A stretch of DNA of 64,000 nt from Davidsoniella eucalypti (lineage: Eukaryota > Ascomycota > Sordariomycetes > Microascales > Ceratocystidaceae), in the NCBI GenBank assembly GCA_004009845.1, contig RMBW01000020.1, positions 124,001-188,000 on the forward strand, given 5' to 3'. The notes under the pieces were generated by a model that saw only the letters and a program-made list of their open reading frames with translations, had not been told where the DNA came from and searched no databases. The position numbers and the translations under genes are program-made. Position 1 is the first letter of the stretch; each line of letters opens with the position of its first letter. This document shows, piece after piece, positions 52,978 through 64,000 of this stretch.

Positions 52978-55755
52978 TTAGTAATTCAGCTCACTACCAC
53001 CGCCGCCACCGACCTGATCAAGGTCCTCGTAGCTCTTAAGGCTACGGCCCTGCACAGCCTCGCGGGGGCCAACAGTCGAGCCACTGGAACCTCCATCACC
53101 CCAACGACCACCGGAGCCTTTAGCGTTACGGGTGTTAGGATCCCATCGTCCAGGTTGACGGCGGTCATAAGGGGTGGAGCGGGTGTTGTTACGGGAATTT
53201 CCATTACGACGTACAGGTCCGGAACTATCACGGCCATCCCAACCGCCTTGCATGATATGAGGCATGCCTCCGTTGGCTATACCACCACCACCACCACCAA
53301 CGCTGTTGATGTTCTGAAGACTGAAGCCTCTAGGAGTACCAGCATTGGACTGGCCGTTCGAAGGGGGGAAATGACCATTTGAGTTGGCATCCGTGCGTGA
53401 AGGTGCAATGTGAGAAGGATCAATTGCGTAGGCATTGATCAATGCGAACTATGGGATATATTGGTTAGTCTTTCTTCGTAGGTATAGGAAAAGTATCATG
53501 TAAACATACTTCATGGTGGAGTGATTCGTGCCATTCAGCATGGCGCTTTTCCACGTGTTTCTTCCAGAAATGCTCTTCCTTGAACAGTTTTGTGCAATCA
53601 GGGATCTTGCAACGCCACTTGTGTTCTTCTTCCCGTTTGACGAACTTGAGAAGTTCCTCATCTACGGCCTCTTCAATGGGACGGCCACCAAGCTTCTTGA
53701 GATCAACCGAAGCTGGATCTAGGATCTGCATGATCTTGTCCTCGAAGGTCTTGACCCAATTATAGGCACGAAGCAGCTGTTGCTCAGCCTTGGTTGTAGC
53801 GGGGCGGAACTTCTTATCGCCGTCCGACGGCTCAGCTTCGCCTTCTTCCATGGGCTCGGCCTTCTTCTTTGTAGGGAAAGGTTGGCCAGTGACAGTGGCT
53901 AGAGCTACTTCTTTAGCAGCCGGAGTGAGAGTAACTCTGGGACGGCGAAGATGACCACCAGGGCACTTGCGAGTTAACTCGTGAACGGAATCACTTTCAA
54001 ATACACAGAAGAAACAGAAGTTGAACACACGGCGAAGGTACTCGATCAGAAGATCCAGTTCCTTCTTCTGAGCGACGAAGTCTTCGGTATCAACCTCAAA
54101 GTCCTGGGCGCCCTCTTCATCATCAATTTCTCCCTCGTCATCATGCATTTCACCATCATCCTCAACATCCAAGTCAATATCACGCTCCTTGCGAACACGA
54201 CGAGTAGTAGGAGTAGCAGGCTTCAGCAAGTCGGCCTTGATAAGGTCTTGAACCTTTTCTTGAACACGAGCGATGCCACTGAATTCAACACCAAAGTCCT
54301 CCTCAAATTTGTTAGCCAAGCTTTGGACAAGGTGAAGGTCCTTGCGGATACGCTCTGGCGAAGAGAAAAGATCCCATAGAGCCTTTTTACGGGGGTTTGA
54401 TGGGGGGTTGTGAACTCCTACGTGGCAGACAAAGTCACCACGAACCTCGTCTTTCACTGTCTTGCTATTAATTGCCTCCAACGCCTTCTCGGCAGTGCTT
54501 TGGGTGAGACCAACTGTAGTTTTGGCCTCGATGTCGATGTCATCATCTTCATCTCGAGGATCGGCACGATCAATGAGGGTGACTGCTTCAGGAGCAGGGT
54601 GTAGCATTACCCAGCCGATGCGGTGGTATCTCTTGCTTGGGTTAGGGTCCGACAGTGATAGCCACTTAAAGCCACCCTCATCTTCGCCAAGATGTTCCTT
54701 GCAGAAGTTCTCGAGATTCTGGCGGCTCACATGAGGAGCAATGGTTTTGATGAGTAGGGTGGGCTGGTACAGATTCTCATCACGGATATCGGATCCAGGG
54801 GCAGACACAAGATCACTAACACCGAGGACTTCGTTGCTTGCAATAGCCTCACCCTCTTCCTTCTCCTGGGCGGCATTATTGCTACTGTCGGACTTACTGA
54901 TACCCTCAAGAGAAAATCTATCAAACACTCCGGCATCCATGTCTTGCTCCCACTGAGCATAAGCTCCACGGCGGAACTCTCCTAGAGCAGAGCGGAACTC
55001 ATCACGGATAGGAGGGTCGTAGCGTTCTTTGAACCATTGCTCCTTCTTGTGTTCACTGACGAATTGACGGGCCATCTTAGCCTGAAGCTCTTCTTTGTAA
55101 AGGTCGTAGGCTGCTTGAATCTTGATCTTCTCTTGTTCCCGATCTTCCTGAAGTTCGCGAGGGGGCTTGTTGCGGTCGGGTTCCCGACGACGTCCAGTAC
55201 GTTGGCGTTCCTTCTCCTCCCTGATTCTTTCGTTGAAACGCCACCATTCACCAAAGTATGAGAATCCGACTTGGTATGGGAGCTTTGACGGATCAGGAAC
55301 AGGATTGGGCGCAGGCCCAGCATTGCCCATGTCTTGACCGGGAACATAACGATCTATATTGGCGGGAGGTGAGATCATGCGACGGGAGCGATCGTCCCGA
55401 TCACGTGGCGCATAATCGTCTCGGCGGCCACGGGGCTCATATCTATCAACACCACTACCGCCGCCGCCAGAACCACCACCTGGTGAGCGGGATCTGCGAC
55501 GATGGCCTCTTTCATGAACTATGGAAAAAATTAGTAGCTGGATCATACCAGATAGAGTACTTATAAGAATAAGTAGCGTCTCAATTATTGCGTGTACGAC
55601 TAGGATGTAGAATGGATAGGTAATGGCGTACTGGGTGAACGCATTCTGTCGCGGTAATGAGCTGGAGAGGCCCTGTCTTCCTTGACTCTGATATCGTCTC
55701 TTGGTCTCAAACGATCGATGGGAGACCGGATGGGATCGCGATAGTAACTATCCAT
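52978..55755 (-). CDS. ARS2: Ars2/Serrate-like RNA-processing factor
   Basis: Zinc-finger protein that links the nuclear cap-binding complex to RNA processing and decay; the fission yeast member is Pir2. Three exons: 55755-55632, 55518-53510, 53448-52978; 867 aa. The N-terminus is Arg/Ser/Asp-rich (RRRSRSPGG, then GRRDDYAPRDRDD). Next come the conserved PYQVGFSYFGEWW, DPPIRDEFRS and the acidic stretch EDDGEMHDDEGE. The stretch LLIEYLRRVFNFCFFCVFE matches the central helix domain and does not need an intron. A C2H2 finger uses Cys678, Cys683, His696 and His701. The C-terminal exon is Gly/Asn/Arg-rich (GGGGGGIANGG) with RGG-like potential. Start ATG 55755 gives MDSYYRDPIRSP. Confidence 0.93.
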
Positions 55756-57508
55756 GACACGTTGTAATATGGAAGTGTCGAGTGTAACTTTTTAAAAGAC
55801 AATGTTCGGTTCGGATTTCTGTCGATTGAGGATGTGATAAAAGCGTCTCGGGGGTAACAAAGACAAACTGCTAAAAACGGAAGCTGAGCAGAAGAAAAGA
55901 AAGGCCTAATTAAGCGGCGATGATACGTCATGTTAGAGAGAATGAGCCATAGAGAATGAGGATCAAGTGAAGTAAGAAGAGGGAAAAAGCAACAAAAAGA
56001 GAAGCGAATGACGCCAGGCAACGAGCGGCCTAAAGGGAGAGATAATAGCCTCAAGAGAGAATATGCTAATGTGAGCAAGCCTCAATATGACAGAGGGAAG
56101 AAGAAAGAATAATAAGGGTAACAAACAATGGCCAGTTGGTGTCGCGCAAGCAGAACCGACGACCTAACTGGCCTACAAATGAGAAATCATCTAAGAGGCA
56201 TATTGATGAAGATACTAAATGGACCAACGACACACAGTTGGCACAGATAGTACACGATGCATCAATATGAAGAAATAGAAATAAAGAAGAGAAAAAAGGC
56301 AGAAAGAGCCGACAAGAAGAGAAGATATCTAAGGACTAATTGACAAGACAAGAGGCAAGATGGACTCAATTGAGAAAAACAAGAAGGGCAGCGCGTTCGA
56401 TGAAATGACGCAAGATGGAAGAAACGATCGAGGGTAGATTCTAAAGACTGAATTGATGAAAATGGGGAGAACGAACTGTTTGATGGATCAAAGAAGTGCC
56501 TTTCGACGAGAAGAAAAAGCTGGAGTAAACAAGACTCCAAACGATGAAAATAAGAGTCGCCTCGACAATCTAAGAAAAGATCGCGATGGATAGACGTGGG
56601 TTTACAACGAAGAAAGAAAGAAAATGATGGAAAAAAAAAGAAGAGGCCGAGGAATTGCAGCAGGACAAACACGGCGAACAAAAATGAAGACGTGTAAGAG
56701 AAACCGATTCCAAGTCCAGTACGATGGATCCTCGACGGGATTTTGAGATGTAATTGGCGTGTTTGAGAAAAAAAAAAGGTTGGTACCAGAAAAAAGGAAA
56801 AAAAAAGTACACGAAAAAAAAAACCTCAGGTAAACGATCGCAAGAGCGACCAAACAGGCAAAAATTGAAGAAAAAAACTGGACTAAGTAGTAAAGTAAAT
56901 ACCGTGATTCCGCTGGCCCAGCTCAGCAACAGAAAGAAGAACCTAAGGAACGCGTAAAGGGTAAATACGGGCTAAACAGCTTCCTACCGCTCTAAACAAA
57001 AGAGTCTGGGCGCAAAGTGGGTCACGTGTGTCAAGCATGGGGAAGCTTTGTTGACTAACATATCAACGAGTATCAATCAAAATATTAGGTTGTATCGGTT
57101 ATAGAACGTATTGTGGCATGTATTGGAATCAATATCTGTGCCGCGAAGGCAGACGAATAGTAATCGATCACGAATTCATGAGCTCGCTAAATCCGCGTGC
57201 TTTCTTCCGAGCAACGATGCTAGAGTGGAGTCAAGAGTTTCCGCATTAGGACCAGCTCCCGTTTCAAGGTACCTGCATCAGCGCCGAATTCGTGCCTCAC
57301 CAGCAAGTCACCAAGACGTAAGCCAATGATTGAATGGCTTGGCCACAGCTCAGCTATGAACATATGTAGATAAACTAGCTGTACCCTAACTTTGAAAGAG
57401 TCGGCTCAATATTGTACATATGTTACCCATTTGCCATTTTGCCATTTTGATCTAATCCATTTACCTCTTCTACTTACATCTAGTATCGCCAGCTTGAAAC
57501 TACACACA
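55756..57508. other. intergenic upstream of ARS2 and TspO, with strong purine/pyrimidine asymmetry
   Basis: From about 55850 to 56950 the plus strand is unusually A/G-rich, so the ARS2 sense strand is a pyrimidine-rich upstream region. Frames such as 56262-56681 minus (Phe/Ser/Leu-rich) are products of this bias. TspO promoter on the right. Confidence 0.5.
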
Positions 57509-58166
57509 ATGACTACTTACATACCGTATCTCACGCTGCCAAGCTCTGTGTTTACTAGCCCCGCCGCTAGCATGCTGGTGCCCATTGTCTTAGGCAGTAT
57601 CACCGGTCATGCCTCATCCCGTGAGAAGCTACCCACCCCCATTTGCTCTGATATAGGACTACATACTGACATTGTCATATTAGCTGCAAGAAATAAGAGA
57701 TCTGCCCAACTCAACATCAAGCAGCCCCCTGGAATGCCACCACCCAAGGTGTTCCCGATTGCTTGGACTGGCCTCTACACGTGAGAACTTCCCTTTACCT
57801 TACAATATAAGCCAAAAGCTAATCCTTACCATCAGTCTAATGGGCTATGCTGCCCATCGTGCCATCACTGCTGGCCTGTCAACGCCAGCAAATGCCAACT
57901 TGACACGCAAGAGTGCCGCTATCTACACCATCCAACTAGGCCTAAACCTTGTCTGGATGCCACTGTTCTTCGTTGCTAGACGGCCCATCGAGGCCACTTT
58001 AGACATTGCTTCTCTGGTTGGTATCAACGCATATCTGGCTTATTGCTTTGGCAAGTTGGATACGATTGCCGGCTGGTGTATGGTGCCATATGTAGCATGG
58101 TTGAGTTTCGGCACTTATCTAAGTGCTGGTACTGGAATGTTAAACGGATGGGATTTCAGTAGCTGA
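57509..58166 (+). CDS. TspO/MBR family protein (peripheral benzodiazepine receptor-like)
   Basis: Small membrane protein of the tryptophan-rich sensory family, located in mitochondrial outer membrane or endomembranes in eukaryotes and implicated in sterol or porphyrin handling. Three exons: 57509-57620, 57684-57780, 57836-58166; 179 aa. The family signature KQPPGMPPPKVFPIAWTGLY followed by MGYAAHR spans the second junction. Five hydrophobic segments can be seen: SMLVPIVLGSITG, FPIAWTGLYTLMGYA, LNLVWMPLFFVA, IASLVGINAYLAY and WCMVPYVAWLSFG. Introns are 63 and 55 bp. The function in fungi is poorly known. It is convergent with ORT1. Confidence 0.9.
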
Positions 58167-58414
58167 AACACAAAAGCATGGTATAGTATAATCACTATCT
58201 ACCGCTATAATGACGAATGCTAAACATACACAATTTTTATTGACCAACTTAAAAACACATTATCTATGTATAGAAACAATAATACTTTTTAGCTGATACT
58301 GTGAACATACCCAAACGCCGCGCAATAGACCAAGATGAAAACTCCTGTTGTATCATAAACTGTGAAACCATGCAAAAATAATGAGCAAGAAAAGACGGGA
58401 TGAATGCACGTTGT

Positions 58415-59492
58415 TTAGTGACCAGACATAGGGAAGCAACGCTTCAGTCCATCGTAGACAATGAAGATGAAGGCGGAACTTGGCGCTGATCGGAAGCAAG
58501 TTATACCACAGCCTCTGTATAACCCTTTGACTCCAGTCTGCTTCCACGCCGCGGAAAACTCCTCGACAAAGGTGCGAGGCTTAACACCGGAAACCATGGG
58601 TGCTGTCTGCATGCGCGACTTAATGGTGTCAGCAGGGAAGAAAAGGAAGTTGTACGTGACACCAGCAGAAGCTCCTGCCAGTGCCTGTTGCCATAGAGGC
58701 AAAGCTTTCGACCTGGGTGATATTTGTAGACCGTCTCGAGCCTCTGCTTTTTCACGACGACGGTAGAAAAGGTCGGACACGGTTTCCTTGGCACCGAACC
58801 AACCCGCACAACCACCAGCCTCACGGATCAAAGTTCCCATCTGTCCGTTCCAGAATCCCTTGATGCCATTGTGACGGTAGATCTCCTTGATTACAGGAAT
58901 CGGGCGTAGGTTAGTTGTTGATTCTGAGGAACCACCAGGAACTTGGATCTTGCACTTGACCAGTTCAATTGGGGTTAAGAGGACTGATGTGCAAGCACCG
59001 GCAAATGCACCTGTCGACCACAAAGCGCCGAGGGCTAGATCTTCTCCTTTTGAAACGATACCAGTCGAATACATAAGGGAACGACCAACACCTTCGAAGA
59101 AAAAAAGGGAACTGTTTTCAACAGCAGCACCAACAAGAGGTGCACTCAGACCCCGGTACAGACCAACAAAGCCATCCGCACGAATAGACTGCTTGAAGCA
59201 GTCAATAGGTCCCTTGTATCGTGGTGGCAAGTGATCCGGCTGTGATTGCAAGCGCACTTTAACGGTATCAAAAGGATATTCGATTAGTTTGCCAACAACA
59301 CCTGCTATCTAAATGTGACGAGTTTATGTTAACAACTTGAAACATGAGCGGTGAGTCACTCAGTGATATTAAGTTATAACTTACAGAGCCATATACGATG
59401 TCTTCCATAGCTCGTGCAGCGCTCGATGGTTTTTCGACTACAATAGAAGAAATTTGCGGTGAACCGGGATTCTGAACTTGAAGAGCGTCCAT
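58415..59492 (-). CDS. ORT1: mitochondrial ornithine carrier
   Basis: Inner-membrane carrier that exports ornithine for arginine synthesis (yeast Ort1/Arg11, Neurospora arg-13). Two exons (59492-59385 and 59308-58415; 76 bp intron) give 333 aa. Three repeats with carrier signatures: YPFDTVKVRLQSQ, TPIELVKCKIQ and FPADTIKSRMQ. The block YKGPIDCFKQSIRADGFVGL followed by LYRGLSAPLVGAAVENSS is characteristic of the ornithine/carnitine branch. Intron 1 contains a TGAGTCA Gcn4/CpcA-type site at 59352-59358, of interest because arginine genes are under general amino-acid control, but this may be chance. The start gives an N-terminal extension of about 30 residues. Confidence 0.92.
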
Positions 59493-61356
59493 CCTGATTT
59501 GGCTCGAGGCTGGAGGACTTGGTAGGGAAAGGAGTTTTAGATGGATTAATAAAAGGAATGGCCGAATGCACTGTTGAGCTATGGCCAAAAGTGGATATAC
59601 AGTAGCTCTTATATTAGCGTGAACGAAGAGGTTGATCCGTTCTCGAAAAGGCGTTGTATATCAATGATGAGTCTGGGATATAAAGATGGTGAAATTTGCG
59701 TGTGCTGTCAATAAGTCAACGCACAAAAATGTGATACCAGAATGTCCTGAGGTAGACAAGTTCTTGTGGCTTGTTGGTATATATGAAAAAGGATTTCGTA
59801 TCGCCTCTAAGCTTGAATGAAGTAGGCTTTCTGAATGATAGTGTATCAGGTAGAGTGTAGGTAGAGTACACTGCCTATTATATATTAAGAGCTGAGTTGT
59901 TTGGTGGGATTAATTTGCTCGTTATTTAGTACCACACTTCTTTTTTCAAATGGTGGTTCACGGTGCAACCTGAAAACAGTAAGGGGAAAAATGACTTTCT
60001 GATTACTGAAATAGAAGAGAGGCAGATGTATGGGGTAGTGCAACGATAGCTGAAAGATTTTAGAAGAGTAGAGCCTTGATGGAAAAAGCCCTGGACAGCT
60101 GAAAACCGAAGCAAAAAAAAGGGTAAATGATCAACACTTTGATGATCGCCACTTTGCTGTTTGATAGAAAAGTGAGATTAACAAGAGGAGTAGTCAGCTG
60201 GTGTTGAATAGAAAACGAAGTTGAAGTTGCATCAATGAATTTTGATGAGTAGAGTACTGTGTGATGTCCGGATCGATGAAAAGTGCAAATTGCGTGGCTA
60301 TCGATTGAAGAAGAAGAATTTGTCAAAAGAGGCTGATGGCTGATAAAGATGGAGGAGGGTGACAATTTAAATATCAACAAACACGAAATATATTGATTGC
60401 TAAGGCTAACTATCTCAATGTGGTAAGTGCTGCCTATGCTATTGAAGAATTTTAGTTCCTTCAGTAATTCATCTTTCTTTACATAGCAACTAAATTATCG
60501 CACTTATATTTCTTCCAACGTGGGGCCTCACTATGAAAGTATTTTTTTATCAGATCGTTTGTTCGAGGTTGACAAGGAAAATTATGTTACAGTAGTATTC
60601 ATCCAACCACGGGGCAAGTCTGGATCAAGAACTGGCTAGTGGTCATTATGGCCCCGCTATCTTCCTTTCTTCATGAAGGCACACCTTCCCATCGCCAAAG
60701 GACACCAAACACCATCTGCAGTCATCTCTTGGTTTATATCGTGGTTATATGGCTACTACTGTGTAAATGAGGACGGTAAAGCTTTTCTATGCAGTCAATT
60801 TATGGGACTATTCGGCTTCGGACATACAGAATACGCTGGTGCCGTGTTTGAGAAAAATGACTTTCCAAACTCGCACAAGTACTTTCTACCGTACTCGGTA
60901 TTATATACTAATATACGTATACAAACATACGTACATAGATTTCCAGCATGTTTCACTTGTTTTGCAACGCGGGGGGGAGTCTCCGTTGGATTGTAGCTAC
61001 AGGAGAAATTCTTGCTCTGCTCTGTTGTCTTTGTTAGTACGACGCACATGGATGGACATAGTGGACATGAAGCTATGGTCGGTGTTTTAATCTTAGGGGA
61101 ACTAGGTCCCGAATCGGCATGCATTTTGTTCTATATTTCTTAAGGGCGTGATGATAATAAGCGCAAATGTGATAATTAGTTGTATTGATTTCGTATAGCA
61201 TTAAAGGATGGGTCATATCAGCCAAGAGCACACCCCCACGGCCAACTTGATCAAGCCAAACTCATAAACGGTAAGAGTATTACACCCTGTAGACCATGTA
61301 GTAGTATTTACAATCTATTTGGAACAACTCCCGCCTATTTCATCTCGCCTCTGCCC
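59493..61356. other. intergenic between ORT1 and PRP28, no gene supported
   Basis: AT-rich. Overlapping frames at 60673-61124 have no domain, codon or splice support. Confidence 0.5.
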
Positions 61357-63459
61357 TTACTCCAGGGCTTTAGGTTGTTTCGTCCGGTTTGGTTTCTGTT
61401 GGGCGGCTTCGTGACGTCTGAGTTCGTCTGGTACTTTTGAAATCGAACTCTTGGACAAGATCTGCTTCAGGTCATACAGAACATCTGAGTCCTCGTTGCC
61501 CAGGAATGTAATAGCAACACCACTCTTGCCAGCACGGCCCGTACGACCAATGCGATGTGTGTAGCTCTCAATATTTGTAGCCATATTGAAGTTAATGACT
61601 AGACTGACGTCTGGCACATCGATACCACGACCTGCTAGATCCGTAGCCACTAGTACCTGCGTTTGTCCGTTGCGTACCGATGCTAAGGCTGCCTCTCTCT
61701 GTTCCTGTGTCTTGCTTCCGTGCATGGTAACCACCGAGAGTCCCATGTGCTTGATATCGCGTGCCACAGTCTCACAGTTACGCTTGATGTTGACGAACAC
61801 GATTATGGGGGGCGTGAACTGGTGTGACTGCAAGATATCCTTGAGTCTGGACTTGCGTCGTTCTTCGCCTGATACAAACTCGACTCTCTGCTCGACAGTA
61901 TCGACGGCTTCACCTAGGTTACCGATAGTGACAATGGCTGGCCGACGTAGATACTTTTTAGCGATGCGCTCTAACTGTGAAGGCATGGTGGCTGTGTACA
62001 TCATCGTTTGACGGTATTTGTCACGGTCGCTGATGTACTGCTTCATGGCTGATGAGTTTTCGGCATCTTCCGTGTCGGGCTTCTCGTTTGAAAGTGGCAA
62101 GGCACTCAGAATCGTGTTGACGGGCTCTTCAAACCCAAGATCGATCATGCGATCAGCCTCATCCATAATCACGTAACAGCACTGCGCGAAGACAACAAGT
62201 CTACGGTCGATACAGTCAACAAGACGACCAGGCGTGGCAACAATGATATGAGCACCGTCACGCAGCGCATATGCTTGTTCTTCCAGTGAGTGACCACCGA
62301 CAATGCTGACAACGCGGTATCCCATGGGACGTGCGAAACGACGGGCTTCCTTCTCAATCTGTTGCACTAGTTCACGGGTTGGTGCCAGAATAAGTGCATA
62401 CGGTCCGTCATTCTTGTTGAATTCGGTGAAAGGTGGTAAATCTGAGATGTAGACAAGTAGAGGCAGTAGGAAAGCCAACGTTTTACCGGAGCCAGTAACG
62501 GCTACACCAATGAGATCTCGGGCCTGTAAGGCAATAGGAATCGCAGCACGCTGGATAGGTGATGGCTCGTCGAAGCCAACGGAGTCTAGAATACGAAGAA
62601 TCTCTTCAGGCAGGTCTGATTCTTGCCAACTGCGCATCGGGTCGGGAATACCACCGCCCTTGGTTGCGATACCAAAGTCCTCCTTGAAGATACGCCAGTC
62701 ACGCTGCTTCATTTCTGACAGCTTCTTCTTGGACCAGTGGCGACCCATGCCTGTCTTGTTGTCCTTCTCGATAGCTCGGTCACGGCCGCGGTAGAATTCA
62801 CGAAGTAGCTCCTGTGCGCGCTCGCGGCCAGTCACAGGGTCCTTTTGCTCGATGAACTTGATCTGCTCCTTGAGACGCTCCTCAGCAGCGACATCGAAGC
62901 GCTCATCCCATGTGTAGAACGTCTTTGGTGCCGACGACTTGTGTTGTTTTCGAGGTTGTTCGGTCAGCTTATCTGTTCGTGTAGTATCGTCTTCAAGACT
63001 CCAATCAAAGTTGAACTGTTCACCAGCCCTGGTGCGTTTACGCTTGACTACAAATGTTGATTTTTTATTGACGTCTGGCCCGAGGTAGTGTTCACGCCAC
63101 TTGCGTTCTTCTGTGATATCGGCCTGTGTGAGACCGGCTGCTAGCCACTTCTCCGTCTCGAATTTGCCAGTTCCGCGCTCGGCGCGCATCGCTTCGTGGG
63201 CGGCGACGATCGATCGTGGGGTAATAGTCGATTCTTTAGTTTTTGCCTTGTCACCCTGGAGCCACTTCTTGTCGCGCTCATCGGCTATGGCCTTAGATTG
63301 TTGTTTTTTGGCCTCTTCCTCTTGTTTTTGCTTCTTAGCCAGAGCATCTCTTTGGGATTTTGGTATCCATCTTGGCTTGCGAGCCGCTTCGTCAGCATCC
63401 TTCTTTTGTTTTAAGAAATTGTCGAGATCGAACTTCGGTTTCTTGGCTGAAGGCTCCAT
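61357..63459 (-). CDS. PRP28: DEAD-box pre-mRNA splicing helicase Prp28
   Basis: ATPase that exchanges U1 for U6 at the 5' splice site during spliceosome activation. Intronless 700-aa frame. The charged N-terminal region (about 1-270) is characteristic (RKPRWIPKSQRDALAKKQ, then GRHWSKKKLSEMKQRDWRIF). The helicase core has the Q motif region, motif I AVTGSGKT (320-327), Ia PTRELVQQ, Ib TPGR, II DEAD (433-436), III TAT (489-491, the variant used in the Prp28/DDX23 group), V, and VI HRIGRTGRAG. DEADRMIDLGFEEP and KKYLRRPAIVTIG support Prp28 over other DEAD-box proteins. The start matches the basic, conserved first residues. Confidence 0.96.
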   Translation of the reverse strand: MEPSAKKPKFDLDNFLKQKKDADEAARKPRWIPKSQRDALAKKQKQEEEAKKQQSKAIADERDKKWLQGDKAKTKESTITPRSIVAAHEAMRAERGTGKFETEKWLAAGLTQADITEERKWREHYLGPDVNKKSTFVVKRKRTRAGEQFNFDWSLEDDTTRTDKLTEQPRKQHKSSAPKTFYTWDERFDVAAEERLKEQIKFIEQKDPVTGRERAQELLREFYRGRDRAIEKDNKTGMGRHWSKKKLSEMKQRDWRIFKEDFGIATKGGGIPDPMRSWQESDLPEEILRILDSVGFDEPSPIQRAAIPIALQARDLIGVAVTGSGKTLAFLLPLLVYISDLPPFTEFNKNDGPYALILAPTRELVQQIEKEARRFARPMGYRVVSIVGGHSLEEQAYALRDGAHIIVATPGRLVDCIDRRLVVFAQCCYVIMDEADRMIDLGFEEPVNTILSALPLSNEKPDTEDAENSSAMKQYISDRDKYRQTMMYTATMPSQLERIAKKYLRRPAIVTIGNLGEAVDTVEQRVEFVSGEERRKSRLKDILQSHQFTPPIIVFVNIKRNCETVARDIKHMGLSVVTMHGSKTQEQREAALASVRNGQTQVLVATDLAGRGIDVPDVSLVINFNMATNIESYTHRIGRTGRAGKSGVAITFLGNEDSDVLYDLKQILSKSSISKVPDELRRHEAAQQKPNRTKQPKALE

Positions 63460-64000
63460 TATTGTGATTTTAGGGGATATCGATAGATATTCGGTAGGAT
63501 ATTGATGGATAAAAGCGATGAACTCAGCCCATTAGTTTGCCTGAGAAGCTATCTAGAAGTAGCTTAATGGCAAGGCTGACATCGGAAAACATTTAGTGGA
63601 GCCCAGCCCAGTAACAAGCCCACTAAAGTCCTGTCAGGAAAAAAAAGAAGAAGAAAAAAACCGGTATATTCTCGCTAAAATGTGAACTGCATGTATTCAC
63701 ACTGTTTCATTCTTGTAGCTTAAAACTATGAAGTAAGAAACGTAAAAAGAAGAGATCTATCCTCTTGTAACCTAGAGCCTGCAGGGCAGCTTTCAGGAGG
63801 GTACATGAAAAAAGTCAGGAACTACGCATGTTACTATATCATAAAGATATCTATGCACTGCAGTTCTGGAATATCAACTACTATATCTAGTTCACCAACG
63901 CCCAGCTCTCTCAAGAAGACCTCCAATACCAATGCTCAACCAGTGCCTCTACAGAGCCATCCCCAAAAGACAGCCACAAAACCAGTTCCCTAAGTGGAGA
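63460..64000. other. PRP28 upstream region to the right edge
   Basis: Promoter of PRP28. A plus frame (63805-63993, Ser/Thr/Pro-rich) is too short and unsupported to call a gene, although it might be an exon whose remainder lies outside the window. Confidence 0.4.

Noticed and set aside
56262..56681. 139-aa minus frame with Phe/Ser/Leu runs, membrane-like
   Set aside because: Explained by the pyrimidine-rich strand bias upstream of ARS2.
63805..63993. 62-aa Ser/Thr/Pro-rich plus frame at the right edge
   Set aside because: Too short and without start or splice support inside the window.

Overview
The window is a piece of a filamentous ascomycete (Pezizomycotina) chromosome. Most protein genes are split by short GT-AG introns (typically 65-110 bp) with branch sites like RCTAAC, genes lie on both strands about 2-3 kb apart, and the proteins are fungal in type (Nsp1, a Laa2-like adaptor accessory, mL59, Pmr1, Ort1, TspO, Prp28). 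The PMR1 N-terminus and intron style resemble Eurotiomycetes, but this is an impression from memory and not a species call.

Layout. 1-4.7 kb: a partial frame at the left edge, a frameshifted gene relic (2.5-3.3 kb), one copy of a dispersed repeat and an intronless tRNA-Trp. 4.8-20.2 kb: housekeeping block with eIF2-gamma (+), a Laa2-like AP-1 accessory protein (-), NSP1 (+), the mitochondrial ATPase inhibitor IF1 (-, not a single long ORF), a 14-3-3 protein (+, with a predicted 1.07 kb 5'UTR intron), DPH4 (-) and mitochondrial ribosomal protein mL59 (-). 20.4-28.4 kb: AT-rich accessory island holding an intact 777-aa fungal kinase-like gene, an inverted repeat copy, a truncated kinase-like relative in the opposite orientation, a LINE ORF1 (gag) remnant with zinc knuckles and a decayed Mutator-like (MULE) transposase. 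28.4-64 kb: PMR1 Ca2+/Mn2+ pump (-), cohesin SCC1/RAD21 (+), a decayed unknown gene near 38.9 kb, DAHP synthase (+), cytochrome c1 (+), CCT4 (-) and RPT1 (+) sharing one divergent promoter, a cysteine-rich zinc protein of unknown role (-), ARS2/Serrate (-), TspO (+), the ornithine carrier ORT1 (-) and the spliceosomal helicase PRP28 (-).

The genes do not form an operon or a biosynthetic cluster. Functional neighbours are only loose: chaperonin and proteasome subunits are divergent, and several genes serve mitochondria (IF1, mL59, CYT1, TspO, ORT1). I did not find a convincing new multi-gene system. The most unusual parts are the kinase-like/transposon island, the two gene relics, the start codons isolated on their own exons, and the GC-AG intron inferred in PMR1. 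Gene models were built by hand; exon sums were checked for frame.
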